Positions 18,012 to 26,547 of a stretch of DNA of 64,000 nt are shown one piece after another; position 1 is the stretch's first letter; each line of letters opens with the position of its first letter. This stretch comes from Arsenicibacter sp965247375 (lineage in GTDB: Bacteria > Bacteroidota > Bacteroidia > Cytophagales > Spirosomataceae): the NCBI GenBank assembly GCA_965247375.1, contig CBDFHU010000032.1:1-64000 (forward strand), in the 5' to 3' direction. The notes under the pieces are model-generated. The model saw only the letters and a list, made by a program, of their open reading frames with translations, searched no databases and was not told the origin of the DNA. The position numbers and the translations under genes were made by a program.

Positions 18012-18529
18012 CGGCGTTTTCCGGCAGGGGTAAAGGAGAGGGCAGTGCCGTTCATGCAGTACCGGAGTCCGGTCGGTTCGGGCCCGTCGGTAAAAACATG
18101 GCCCAAATGCGCATCGCAGACCGAGCAAAGCACTTCAGTGCGGCGGCCGTCGAAGTCGGTATAGATGGCGTTCTGAACGATGGGGGCGAAGAAACTCGGC
18201 CACCCCGTACGTGAGTCGAATTTGGTGGCTGAGCTGAACAGTGGATTGTGACAGCAGACACACGCATAAATGCCTGTCTGATGCAGGTTGGTAAGCGGGC
18301 TGCTGTTCCGGCCCTCAGTACCTTTTTCGCGCGTTACATAATACTGTGGCGTGGTCAGGGTATCTTCCCATCCGGCATCGGTTTTAACCACGCGGCGGCC
18401 ATCGGGCGGTACAACGCCTGACCGCTCAAAGGCTGACTTCCTGACCGCTTCCGGATGCAGCCATTGCCAGCCGAGTAGTCCGCCGATTAGTAGTATGCCA
18501 ACCAAAAGAAAGAGATAATTGGCTTTCAT
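18008..18529 (-). CDS. msrB: Peptide-methionine (R)-S-oxide reductase MsrB, membrane-anchored or exported
   Basis: Repairs oxidised methionine (R-sulfoxide) in proteins. It has 173 residues. Zn-binding pairs are Cys90/Cys93 (ACVCCHNPLF) and Cys135/Cys138 (CSVCDAHLGHVF). The catalytic cysteine is Cys158 in LRYCMNGTAL, and GWPSF is conserved. An uncleaved-looking N-terminal hydrophobic segment (residues 5-20) suggests periplasmic location, unlike the cytosolic enzyme. It lies downstream of the DUF5686 gene on the same strand but is separated from it by two strong palindromes. Confidence 0.93.
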   Translation of the reverse strand: MKANYLFLLVGILLIGGLLGWQWLHPEAVRKSAFERSGVVPPDGRRVVKTDAGWEDTLTTPQYYVTREKGTEGRNSSPLTNLHQTGIYACVCCHNPLFSSATKFDSRTGWPSFFAPIVQNAIYTDFDGRRTEVLCSVCDAHLGHVFTDGPEPTGLRYCMNGTALSFTPAGKRR

Positions 18530-18550
18530 GGTTAGGTAATATAGTTAAAA

Positions 18551-18579
18551 CTCCCCGAAAGTTCAAAACTTTCGGGGAG
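18551..18579. repeat. Palindrome between msrB and DUF5686 gene
   Basis: CTCCCCGAAAGT (18551-18562) and ACTTTCGGGGAG (18568-18579) form a perfect 12-bp stem with loop TCAAA. It lies 22 bases upstream of the msrB start and has no adjacent T-run. The GTTCAAAACT centre recurs in the next palindrome. Confidence 0.7.
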
Positions 18580-18583
18580 TTCC

Positions 18584-18649
18584 GGTTGTCAGACCTTCCA
18601 GGAACAGGGCCGCCTGGCGGTTCAAAACTTCCTGGAAGGTCTGACAACC
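18584..18649. repeat. Long REP-like palindrome, 66 bp
   Basis: Perfect 21-bp arms at 18584-18604 and 18629-18649 (starting GGTTGTCAGACCTTCC) enclose 24 bases that contain a smaller stem CCGCC/GGCGG and the shared TTCAAAAC. It begins 2 bases beyond the DUF5686 stop. It resembles the repeated extragenic palindromes scattered in Cytophagales genomes and may also act as a terminator. Confidence 0.75.
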
Positions 18650-18650
18650 T

Positions 18651-21377
18651 TTAGTTCCGGCCAAACTTAAGCGTGGTCCCTATCCGGAAGCCGAGGCCTT
18701 TATAGGTCGCGTTTTCCCACTGGCTGATTACCTCAACGCGGAAGAACGGCAGTACGCCCGGAATAAGCCCGTCCAGCCCGTAGCCGACTTCGGTATAGTT
18801 CCGGGAGCTCGGAGTAGCCAGATAATGCACAAACAGGTTCTCTTTCAGGCCAACTAGACGGGCTACTGTCAGTTGGGTGATCAGGAATTTCCGGTGCTCG
18901 CTCAGCACGTGGGCTTCAAAGAAACGTTTGCCGGTGCTGTACTGGTAATACGGCAGCATCCGGAACACACTCACCGGATCGCCCTGTTGCAGGAAAAACT
19001 CGTTACCCATAAAGTGCTTGAAATCAGGTGTGTATACCCGCTGACTGGTCAGGAACGCACCGGCGCTGACATCATAACTCAGGCGGCTGCGGATACCTGT
19101 CTCAAACGAATGGCTGATCCGTGCCTGTAAAAAGTCGTAATTAGATGCCTCGCTGTTGAGCAAACTGCCGAATGACCGCCGGTAATTGACCGTCAGCTCA
19201 GGAGCATCGCGGTTGGTGCGGGTAATTTTCCGTCCGTTCCGGATATAATAATGCGGCGAGGCCAGCCGCATCGTCGCCGACAGATTCAGTACCAGGGCTT
19301 CATGGTTGGGGAACGCCGTTGTCCCCACCTCATTGTTTGGCAGGCGGTTAGGCGTAAAGGCGTAATTTTTCCAGTCGATCCACGGTTTCAGGTTTTCGCG
19401 GTAGTTGGCGACTTCCGTACGGTTGGCATATTCCAGACTACCGTTGAGCTTGAGCCGGCCTTCCATGGGGTTGACGGCAACATTGAGCTGAACAAAATCC
19501 TTCTGATAAAGCTTCATCAGGTTCCGCTCAAAGAGTAGTGTCGTAAACGAGTTCATCTGCGGGCTGATGGGGTTTTCCGGGTTCAGTTGAGACATAAACC
19601 GTCCGCCCGACAGATTGACGGTCGTGGTTTTGAACGAATATCCCGCCTTACCATACCCGACAACCTGCTCACGACCAAACTGATAACGGGCATTGCCGCC
19701 AATGTACCAATTAGGAGTAGCCATCACCGGATAAACCGTTTTCCCGTTTATTTGTCGCCCTTTGGTCGAGTCAACGCGTATGCGGCGGTAATTGAGCTGA
19801 AGACCGGCCGTAGCGTGATAGCCTTCAACGGTATTGTAGTTAATGGTGGTAAGAATGTCTTCCCACCGCAGCGAGGTCGTTTTGCTGAGTCGCCAGGTAT
19901 TACCGGTCACAAGGTCAAACGGAGAGAATTTGTGTTTGCGGTTCGGGTTTTTCATGCCCGGATTTTCCTTTTTCACGCTGTCGGTTTTAGCCTTCACCTC
20001 GCGGACAATCCGGACACTGTCGCTGCGGACATAGCTCTTTAGCTCGGCCGTTGTCAGGGGTACCGACCGGAGCGAGTCCCAGAAGGAATTGGACCGTTTA
20101 AATGCGAGGGAATCGATACTGACCGAATCATTCCGCGTAACATCCACATCTTCTTTCTTCTCTTTCCGCTCCTTGTATTCCTGCTTTTCGTACTCGCGGA
20201 CCATTTTCCGCAGGTTCTTCGTCGAGAATTCTTTTTGTTTGGCTACCAGTTCATCCAGCTTTTTGCCCTTAATGTCGCGGTTGGCCAGCACATTAGCCGG
20301 TTTGTCGATCTTCTCGTCAACCACCTGTACATCTTCGACGAAGGCGGGGTTGATAGTAAAGTCCTTGTAGGTCAGGTTAATCACATACTGGGCGGTAAAT
20401 TTCGCGCCGTAGAACGAGCCTTTTGCGTCGAACCGCTGATTGGTCGGCATCCAGACATTCCGGACGGGGTTATAAATCTGCTTGATGCTGAGGTTAATGC
20501 CCGGTGGAATCTGTGTTTCCAACTGGAGACTGTGAATGGCCCAGGTATTTTCGATGATGTAAATAAAGCCCCTGAAAACCCCTTCGCCATAGGCGCGCGG
20601 AATAACGTTGATGCGACTGATGTCGACGCCCTGCTCGCGGAAAGTGCCTTCGTACTCAAACTTGTAATAGGCAAATGCTTTGGGCGAGAGCGGCGATACC
20701 ACATTGACTACTTCCGGCTGATAGAAACTGCTCTGGTAGAACCCGTTTACGGCCACTTTAACCCCCTGCGTATTGCGGTTGGCCAGTACCCGTTCGCGGT
20801 AGGTATTCGGCTGCTTAAACGTTACTTCCGATACCGACTCGTTCAGAATCGGTACGCCTTTTTTAAAGTTCGCTTCGGTTTCCGCTTCTTTCAGCTGCTT
20901 TTTGTATAAAAATTCCATCGGCAACTCGGTAACAGTCATCGAGGCCTTGGTATACACGCGGGCGGTGTAGCTCTGCACTTGTAGCTGATGGAACTTGGCC
21001 TTGGCAATGGCCCGGCGCATGATGCTGTAGGCCGGGTCTTCGTTGCTGGTCCGTGCATTAACTTCCTGCAGATTATAGACCTGCTCTTCCAGAACAATAT
21101 CCAGATTAACAAAACCGTTTTCGACCTCGATGGCTTTCTGCTGACTCTGAAAGCCGAGGTACTGAAACAGCATCTGATACTTACCGGGGGTGAGTGTCAG
21201 TTCATAACGTCCTTCTGCATTCGAAATCGTTCCGTTCTGGGTCCCTTTTACCACAATGGCGGCATAGGGAAGCGGGTCCCCGCCCTTGGTTTTAATCGTT
21301 CCCCGGATTCCGGTCTGGGCAAGGGCAATAGTTTGAATAAAGAGGCAAATACATACGATCGTTAAACGCTGAATCAT
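18651..21377 (-). CDS. DUF5686 and carboxypeptidase-regulatory-like domain protein (outer membrane)
   Basis: A 908-residue outer-membrane protein. A signal peptide (to IALAQ, residue 21) is followed by a carboxypeptidase-regulatory-like domain (about 22-110: GIRGTIKTKGGDPLPYAAIV). The rest is the large DUF5686 region, whose C-terminal half has the alternating strand pattern of a beta-barrel and ends in a short terminal strand (RIGTTLKFGRN). A charged linker (about 385-430, rich in K and E) separates the parts. The function is unknown; the architecture is typical of Bacteroidota and resembles TonB-type receptors without a plug domain. Confidence 0.88.
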   Translation of the reverse strand: MIQRLTIVCICLFIQTIALAQTGIRGTIKTKGGDPLPYAAIVVKGTQNGTISNAEGRYELTLTPGKYQMLFQYLGFQSQQKAIEVENGFVNLDIVLEEQVYNLQEVNARTSNEDPAYSIMRRAIAKAKFHQLQVQSYTARVYTKASMTVTELPMEFLYKKQLKEAETEANFKKGVPILNESVSEVTFKQPNTYRERVLANRNTQGVKVAVNGFYQSSFYQPEVVNVVSPLSPKAFAYYKFEYEGTFREQGVDISRINVIPRAYGEGVFRGFIYIIENTWAIHSLQLETQIPPGINLSIKQIYNPVRNVWMPTNQRFDAKGSFYGAKFTAQYVINLTYKDFTINPAFVEDVQVVDEKIDKPANVLANRDIKGKKLDELVAKQKEFSTKNLRKMVREYEKQEYKERKEKKEDVDVTRNDSVSIDSLAFKRSNSFWDSLRSVPLTTAELKSYVRSDSVRIVREVKAKTDSVKKENPGMKNPNRKHKFSPFDLVTGNTWRLSKTTSLRWEDILTTINYNTVEGYHATAGLQLNYRRIRVDSTKGRQINGKTVYPVMATPNWYIGGNARYQFGREQVVGYGKAGYSFKTTTVNLSGGRFMSQLNPENPISPQMNSFTTLLFERNLMKLYQKDFVQLNVAVNPMEGRLKLNGSLEYANRTEVANYRENLKPWIDWKNYAFTPNRLPNNEVGTTAFPNHEALVLNLSATMRLASPHYYIRNGRKITRTNRDAPELTVNYRRSFGSLLNSEASNYDFLQARISHSFETGIRSRLSYDVSAGAFLTSQRVYTPDFKHFMGNEFFLQQGDPVSVFRMLPYYQYSTGKRFFEAHVLSEHRKFLITQLTVARLVGLKENLFVHYLATPSSRNYTEVGYGLDGLIPGVLPFFRVEVISQWENATYKGLGFRIGTTLKFGRN

Positions 21378-21541
21378 GTTATGCGGTGTTAGTACGATGA
21401 CAAAATACGACAGAATGATGGTTAAATCATCTACTTTTCAATGAAAGGACGCTGCGGGAGGCCGAGCGGGGCCTTTTATCAATAGATGCACATTCCGACA
21501 GTTCGGTTGCCTGTTCCGTTTCTTAAAACATGTTAAAAAAA

Positions 21542-21568
21542 ATCCCCGTCTCGCAAAAGACGGGGATC
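21542..21568 (-). terminator. Terminator of fba
   Basis: ATCCCCGTCT (21542-21551) pairs with AGACGGGGAT (21559-21568), followed on the minus strand by a T-rich run. It lies 37 bases after the fba stop. The rest of 21378-21604 is upstream region of the DUF5686 gene. Confidence 0.8.
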
Positions 21569-21604
21569 AGAATCAGTTGAGAGTACAACCAGGCAGTATG
21601 ACCA

Positions 21605-22685
21605 TTACGCCAGACGGTTGATGCAGTTCAAGTCTTCGAAAGCAGCTTTCAGACGCTTAGACATGCTTTCTTCGCCTTTACGCAGCCATACGCGCGGGTC
21701 GTAATATTTTTTGTTCGGTGAATCCGGACCTTCAGGGTTGCCCAGCTGCGATTGCAGATACGCTTCTTTTGCCTGGTAGTAATCCTTAATACCTTCCCAG
21801 GTCGACCACTGCATATCGGTATCGATGTTCATCTTGATCGCACCGTATTCGATGGCCTCGCGGATTTCTTCGCGGCTTGAGCCTGAACCACCGTGGAATA
21901 CAAAGTTCACCGGCAGCGGGCCTGTGCTGTATTTTTCCTGGATATAATCCTGTGAGTTTTTCAGGATAATCGGCGACAATTTTACGTTGCCCGGCTTGTA
22001 TACCCCGTGAACGTTACCAAATGCGGCTGCAATGGTGAAACGGTCAGAGATTTTCTTCAGCTCTTCGTAAGCATAAGCTACTTCCGACGGCTGGGTATAC
22101 AGTTTCGAGTCATCAACGTCTGAGTTGTCAACGCCGTCTTCTTCGCCACCGGTTACCCCTAATTCGATCTCCAGTGTCATGCCCATTTTCGCCATGCGCT
22201 CGAAATACTGGCAGCAGATTTCAATGTTTTCGTGTAGCGGCTCTTCCGACAGGTCGATCATGTGCGACGAGTACAGCGGCTTACCGTGCAGGTCAAAGTA
22301 TTTTTCGCTGGCTGTCAGCAGACCGTCAAGCCACGGAAGCAGTTTTTTGGCGCAGTGGTCTGTATGCAGAATCACCGGAACACCGTAGTATTCAGCGATA
22401 TTGTGAACATGCAGGGCACCGGAAATGCTACCGGCGATTGCCGCTTTCTGACCTTCGTTTGACAGGCTTTTGCCGGCGTAGAAAATCGCGCCGCCATTCG
22501 AAAAACTGAATGATTACCGGTGAATTTACCGCTTTCGCTGTTTCCAGAACAGCATTTACCGAGTTCGTACCCACGACGTTTACGGCCGGTAACGCGTAGT
22601 TGTTTTCGTTAGCGTGACGGAAGATTTCAGAAACGCCGTCACCCGTAATAACGCCAGGTTGGAAGCGCGGAGTTACTTCGCTCAT
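21605..22685 (-). CDS. fba: Class II fructose-bisphosphate aldolase, frameshifted in this sequence
   Basis: Cleaves fructose-1,6-bisphosphate in glycolysis and acts in reverse in gluconeogenesis. Two consecutive frames give the N-terminus (MSEVTPRFQPGVITGDGVSE) and the catalytic body (VILHTDHCAKKLLPWLDGLL with the Zn/catalytic HTDH, then NVHGVYKPGNVKL and VFHGGSGS). The break is at a homopolymer: minus strand CAGTTTTTCGAATGG reads QFFEWR, whereas one T fewer gives QFSNGGAIFYAGKS, the conserved sequence. The run is at 22500-22505 (A-run on the plus strand). Corrected, the protein has 359 residues, normal for the family. This is a core glycolytic gene, so a sequencing error is most likely. Confidence 0.94.
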
Positions 22686-22830
22686 AGTAGGTTATTATTG
22701 TAGAATAAAAAGAAAAACTTTGCTAATGTATAGAACGGTGGCTGATGAAGGGTAAATCACTGCAAAGTACTATTTTTTTGGATTACCCCGCTAATTGTAC
22801 TTTGTTTACGGGCATACAAAGATTGACTTT

Positions 22831-22838
22831 TACCTTTG
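22831..22838 (+). promoter_or_regulatory. Candidate -7 box upstream of the pseudouridine synthase gene
   Basis: TACCTTTG matches TAnnTTTG. It lies 140 bases before the ATG at 22978, and the long palindrome 22874-22920 sits between, so transcripts would carry that hairpin in their leader. No well-spaced TTG was found. Confidence 0.3.
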
Positions 22839-22873
22839 TAAGACTGAATTGGCCTGGTTCTGAGTTGCTGATG

Positions 22874-22920
22874 GCACTACAGTGGTGGCACGACTTAGAG
22901 TCGTGCCACCACTGTAGTGC
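22874..22920. repeat. Perfect 47-bp palindrome, AGTGGTGGCACGACT family
   Basis: Two perfect 22-bp arms (22874-22895 and 22899-22920) separated by TAG. The core AGTGGTGGCACGACT is shared with the element at 40829-40890. There is no T-run, and it lies upstream of a start codon, so it is a REP-like repeat rather than a plain terminator. Confidence 0.85.
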
Positions 22921-22977
22921 AAGCCCGCTCTTTCACTCTTTAGCCGTGAAACGGCCACTTTTTCACTCTTTAAAACT

Positions 22978-23559
22978 ATGTATTACCTGATTTATAAACC
23001 GTACCTGATGATGTCGCAGTTTAGCCGGGAGGGGGATAAGCCAACCCTGGCCGATCTTCCGTTTGCATTCGGAAAGGATGTGTATCCCGTCGGGCGGCTG
23101 GATGCCGACAGTGAAGGGCTCTTACTGCTGACAAGCGATAAACGCCTGAACCACCGCCTGCTGGACCCGAAGTTTAAGCATCAGCGGACGTATTATGCAC
23201 AGGTCGAAGGTGAGGTAACCGACGAAGCCCTGCGGCAACTGTCCGCCGGTGTGACCATTTCAGTCGATGGAAAAGCGTATCATACCTTACCGGCGCAGGC
23301 CGTGCGCATTGATGAGCCCGGATTGCCGGACCGGAATCCGCCCATCCGTTACCGGGCCAATATTCCTACCAGCTGGATTGCGCTGACGCTGCATGAAGGC
23401 AAAAACCGGCAGGTACGCCGGATGACGGCGGCTGTCGGGTTTCCGACGCTCCGGCTGGTACGCTGGGCGATCGAAGGCGCAACGGCCGCCGGTATGCGCC
23501 CCGGCGATGTGCGGGAGGTTGGCCGCAGTGAGCTTTTACAGGCCCTGCTTATTCGATAA
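22978..23559 (+). CDS. RluE/RsuA-type rRNA pseudouridine synthase
   Basis: Isomerises uridine to pseudouridine in ribosomal RNA. It has 193 residues and no S4 domain, so it matches the short RluE-like form (23S U2457) better than RsuA. The catalytic aspartate is Asp42 in VGRLDADSEGLLLLT. Other family blocks are LLDPKFKHQRTYYAQVEG and LHEGKNRQVRRMTAAVG. It is followed after 21 bases by the NadR-like kinase gene on the same strand. The start is immediately preceded by a TTTCACTCTTT repeat also found before the ahpD-like gene. Confidence 0.9.
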   Translation: MYYLIYKPYLMMSQFSREGDKPTLADLPFAFGKDVYPVGRLDADSEGLLLLTSDKRLNHRLLDPKFKHQRTYYAQVEGEVTDEALRQLSAGVTISVDGKAYHTLPAQAVRIDEPGLPDRNPPIRYRANIPTSWIALTLHEGKNRQVRRMTAAVGFPTLRLVRWAIEGATAAGMRPGDVREVGRSELLQALLIR

Positions 23560-23580
23560 TGATTCATAACAACCTGATTA

Positions 23581-24111
23581 ATGGCGATTGATAAACCTGT
23601 ATTGATCTGTCTGTACGGTCCGGAAAGCGTTGGTAAAACCACATTAGCCCATCAGCTGGCCGACCAGTATCAGACTATTTTTGTGCCCGAGGTGGCCCGT
23701 GATCTGATTACCTCCAACGATCTTACACCCGGCGATTACATCCGTATCGGCGAAGCGCAGACCAATGCGGTAAAAAAAGCTGTGTCCGTGGCTGATAAAT
23801 TAGTAATTTGTGATACGGACCTCATTACAACCGAATTGTACGCACAGATTTACCTGGATGAGGTGCCGCCGGCTTTGTATGAACTGGAGCAGGAAATTTC
23901 GTATGACCGGCATTTCCTGCTCAATGTAGATGTCCCCTGGATTGCCGACGGACTGCGTGATCTGGGGCACCGTCGTCAGGAAATTTACAGGATGTTTCAG
24001 GAAGCGTTAATCCGGCGGGGTATCAATTACGTAGATGTTTCCGGAAACTGGGAAGAGCGTTGGGACATTGTAACGCGTGAAATTGACCGGTTACTGAACA
24101 AAGAGATGTAG
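23581..24111 (+). CDS. NadR-like AAA ATPase, probable ribosylnicotinamide kinase
   Basis: A 176-residue P-loop protein. Walker A is GPESVGKTT (about 13-21), followed by VPEVARDLI and CDTDLITTELYAQIYL, which match the nicotinamide-riboside kinase domain of NadR (AAA_28 type). Likely reaction: phosphorylation of nicotinamide riboside to NMN for NAD salvage. No adenylyltransferase domain is present, so it is a stand-alone kinase. It is probably co-transcribed with the pseudouridine synthase gene. NAD synthetase is encoded 10 kb away. Confidence 0.82.
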   Translation: MAIDKPVLICLYGPESVGKTTLAHQLADQYQTIFVPEVARDLITSNDLTPGDYIRIGEAQTNAVKKAVSVADKLVICDTDLITTELYAQIYLDEVPPALYELEQEISYDRHFLLNVDVPWIADGLRDLGHRRQEIYRMFQEALIRRGINYVDVSGNWEERWDIVTREIDRLLNKEM

Positions 24112-24183
24112 AACCGCTGTTTGTCCGCCGGATCATACAACCGTTTGTACATTGATCTTGTCTGATAATGAAAGCAAGTAAAG

Positions 24184-25548
24184 ATGAAGGATGTATGGCA
24201 TAGCTATGGGCAGTTGCGGATACTGCTGGATGGGATGCTGATTATGATGGTGCTGTACGGTTTACTGTCGTACTGGCAGCAGCGCAAGGCTATATACTGG
24301 CAATATGCGCTGTATATCGTCTGTATGATGATTACATTCTGGCTGCTGGACGGAGACTACGGGAAGGCAGATTACCTGCCGGGTATGAACTACATGGTCG
24401 TATTCATGGAAACATTTGCCTTTAGTTTTTACATGCAGTTTGCCATCCTGCTGATGAATATCCGTGAAAATGACCGGTTCAGTTTCCTGTTGCTGCGGGG
24501 GATGATCGGTGTGCTGGTGGTACATCTGTTTATTGACAGTATACTGGTGCTGGCAGGGGTGCCGGATACGATCCGCAGTGAAATCTACACGCTTGACCGC
24601 TATCTGCTAGGTGCCGGCGCGCTGGTAATTGTGCCGCGGATTATTCGTTTGCGGCATCAGGTCATGGTTTATTTTATCGTTGGCTCCTTCTTTTTCATTT
24701 TTGCCTGCATCTTCGCCCTGTCTACAAACTTTTTTCCGACCGTTTTCGTCCGCCGGCCTGACCTGCCGTTCGGGTATCCGGTAACATACATTGAGCTGGG
24801 CGTTGTAGCGGAAGTGCTTTGTTTTACCCTGGGCATTTCGCGGCTGAATCACCTGACCGAGCTGGAAAAAATCAGTGTCCAGGCGCAGTTGATCGATCAG
24901 TTGCAGGAGAATGAAAGGAAGCAGCAGAAAATCAGCCGGATACGGGATGAGATTGCCCGTGATTTGCACGATGAGGTCGGCTCCGATCTGAGTGCGATTA
25001 CCCTGCTGAGCCAGTCGGCCCGAAAGCAGGTGTATGCTCAGCCGGAGCAGGTCGGGGAAACGCTGAAAACCATCGGGCAGACGTCGAAAAAGGTCCTGGG
25101 AGCGATCCGGGACATCGTCTGGAGTCTGAACTCTTCGCAGCGGACCTACGAAAATCTGACGTTCCGGATGCGGGAAATGGCGTATGGGCTGTTTGAAAAG
25201 ACCGCTACCTCGCTTCACTTTGATTTCATGGCAATTGCACCGGACGAGCTGATTCCGGTCGACCAGCGGCGTGACATTTTTCTGTTTTACAAGGAGTCAC
25301 TCCATAACATTCTGCGGCATGCACAGGCTAAAACAGTGTGTATACGGCTGTCACAAACCGACGATAAGCTGGTGCTGGCAATTGACGACGATGGGGTCGG
25401 GTTTAATGCGGCGGCACAACGCGGGGGTAACGGGCTTCAGTTTCTGCGGCAGCGGGCGGAATCGCTGGGTGGTGTGCTGGAAATACATTCGGTAGCCGGG
25501 CAGGGCACGTCGATTGTGCTTACCTGCCCGGTTGGTATTCCGGCCTGA
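24184..25548 (+). CDS. Orphan membrane sensor histidine kinase (HisKA_3 type)
   Basis: A 454-residue sensor kinase. The N-terminal half holds about seven hydrophobic helices (residues 10-220) forming an integral membrane sensor. A short coiled coil (EKISVQAQLIDQLQENERKQ) leads to the dimerisation box IARDLHDEVGSDLSAI with phospho-acceptor His262. The HATPase_c domain has HNILRHAQA (N box) and DDDGVGFN (G box). Kinases of this type usually pair with NarL/FixJ-type regulators, but none is next to it. It abuts the converging DUF4142 gene with no spacer. Confidence 0.88.
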   Translation: MKDVWHSYGQLRILLDGMLIMMVLYGLLSYWQQRKAIYWQYALYIVCMMITFWLLDGDYGKADYLPGMNYMVVFMETFAFSFYMQFAILLMNIRENDRFSFLLLRGMIGVLVVHLFIDSILVLAGVPDTIRSEIYTLDRYLLGAGALVIVPRIIRLRHQVMVYFIVGSFFFIFACIFALSTNFFPTVFVRRPDLPFGYPVTYIELGVVAEVLCFTLGISRLNHLTELEKISVQAQLIDQLQENERKQQKISRIRDEIARDLHDEVGSDLSAITLLSQSARKQVYAQPEQVGETLKTIGQTSKKVLGAIRDIVWSLNSSQRTYENLTFRMREMAYGLFEKTATSLHFDFMAIAPDELIPVDQRRDIFLFYKESLHNILRHAQAKTVCIRLSQTDDKLVLAIDDDGVGFNAAAQRGGNGLQFLRQRAESLGGVLEIHSVAGQGTSIVLTCPVGIPA

Positions 25549-26118
25549 TTACATGGCTTTGTCGATGTTCTTGATCGCATCGTAATGCTTCTGTAACGTA
25601 GGCAATGTTTTCGCCGCGAACGCTTTGATCTCCATATCTTTGGCATCGTCGGCAGCTTCTTTGAAGTGGTCGATGTCTTCTTTGTGGTCGTCAACCATCA
25701 TTTTCACGTATTTCTTATCAAATTCAGCACCTGACAGTTTGCTCAGTTCATCCACATGTTTCTGATGATCTTCGCCCATCGTTGAGGGCAGCGAAATGTT
25801 TTTGCTGGTTGCCAGTGTTTTAAGCTCTTCGTTTGCTTTTGAGTGATCTTCTACCATCATCGCCCCGAAATCTTTCACGGCCTGGCTCTGGGATTTTTCC
25901 TGTGCCATACGGCCCAGCTCTACTTCCATCATACCGCCGCTGGCAGCTTTCACGGCAAACTCAGAGTCATCATCATCTTTGGTCGGCTCGTTGGCCTCGT
26001 TCATATCTTCAGCCTGTTCGACACTATCTTCGTTTTTCTTTGATTCGGAACTACATGCCTGGAATGTGAAGACACCAAGCGAAAAAAAGAACAATAGGGT
26101 TACCCGTTTCATGGTCAT
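25549..26118 (-). CDS. DUF4142 lipoprotein
   Basis: A 189-residue protein. The signal sequence ends in a lipobox-like FQACSSE, so it is probably a lipoprotein. An acidic low-complexity linker (EDSVEQAEDMNEANEPTKDD) follows. The DUF4142 domain is a ferritin-like four-helix bundle with H/D-rich motifs (GAMMVEDHSKANEEL, YVKMMVDDHKEDIDHFKEA). DUF4142 proteins are periplasmic and often stress-linked, of unknown activity. A second ATG at 26112 is equally plausible as start. A 10-bp-arm palindrome lies directly upstream (26121-26149). Confidence 0.88.
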   Translation of the reverse strand: MTMKRVTLLFFFSLGVFTFQACSSESKKNEDSVEQAEDMNEANEPTKDDDDSEFAVKAASGGMMEVELGRMAQEKSQSQAVKDFGAMMVEDHSKANEELKTLATSKNISLPSTMGEDHQKHVDELSKLSGAEFDKKYVKMMVDDHKEDIDHFKEAADDAKDMEIKAFAAKTLPTLQKHYDAIKNIDKAM

Positions 26119-26120
26119 AT

Positions 26121-26149
26121 CTGTTTTGTTGAGTTTTGAAACAAAACAG
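26121..26149. repeat. Palindrome in the DUF4142 leader
   Basis: CTGTTTTGTT (26121-26130) pairs perfectly with AACAAAACAG (26140-26149), 3 bases upstream of the start codon. It could be an operator or an mRNA hairpin masking the ribosome site. Confidence 0.45.
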
Positions 26150-26214
26150 TCTATAGGGTGGATAGTTTTTATAGCTTGATTTTAATGAGCCAACGGGAAA
26201 GGAGAGGAAACAAA

Positions 26215-26245
26215 AATAGCTACCGCTAAGGACCCGGTAGCTATT
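26215..26245 (-). terminator. Second terminator downstream of the DUF4861 gene
   Basis: AATAGCTACCG (26215-26225) pairs with CGGTAGCTATT (26235-26245), followed on the minus strand by TTTTTG. It backs up the terminator at 26294-26330. Confidence 0.7.
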
Positions 26246-26293
26246 ATAAAACACCTAAAAATCTATAACCTGAATGATGATTCGTTTGTAAGA

Positions 26294-26330
26294 GAAAAAA
26301 ATAGCCATCTGGAAACGCCAGATGGCTATT
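26294..26330 (-). terminator. First terminator downstream of the DUF4861-fucP operon
   Basis: ATAGCCATCTGG (26301-26312) pairs with CCAGATGGCTAT (26318-26329), followed on the minus strand by a run of seven T. The 217 bases between it and the DUF4861 stop, and the rest of 26119-26547, hold no gene that I can support. Confidence 0.8.
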
Positions 26331-26547
26331 CAAATCAGACAGTAAGTAAATAGACGTGTTACCGGTGTTTACCACTGTGCTAACCATATTGCTAACCACC
26401 TATGTACGAAGTCTATACGGCACTATATCCTTCGTTTAGAATGCATGATACAAGATTACGACATCAGGGTTAGACCTTCATTACAAAAGAATTAGAAATA
26501 AATTAGATTTAGTTTTTGTGGTCCGGAAGTGCCCTTTACGGCCTGTT

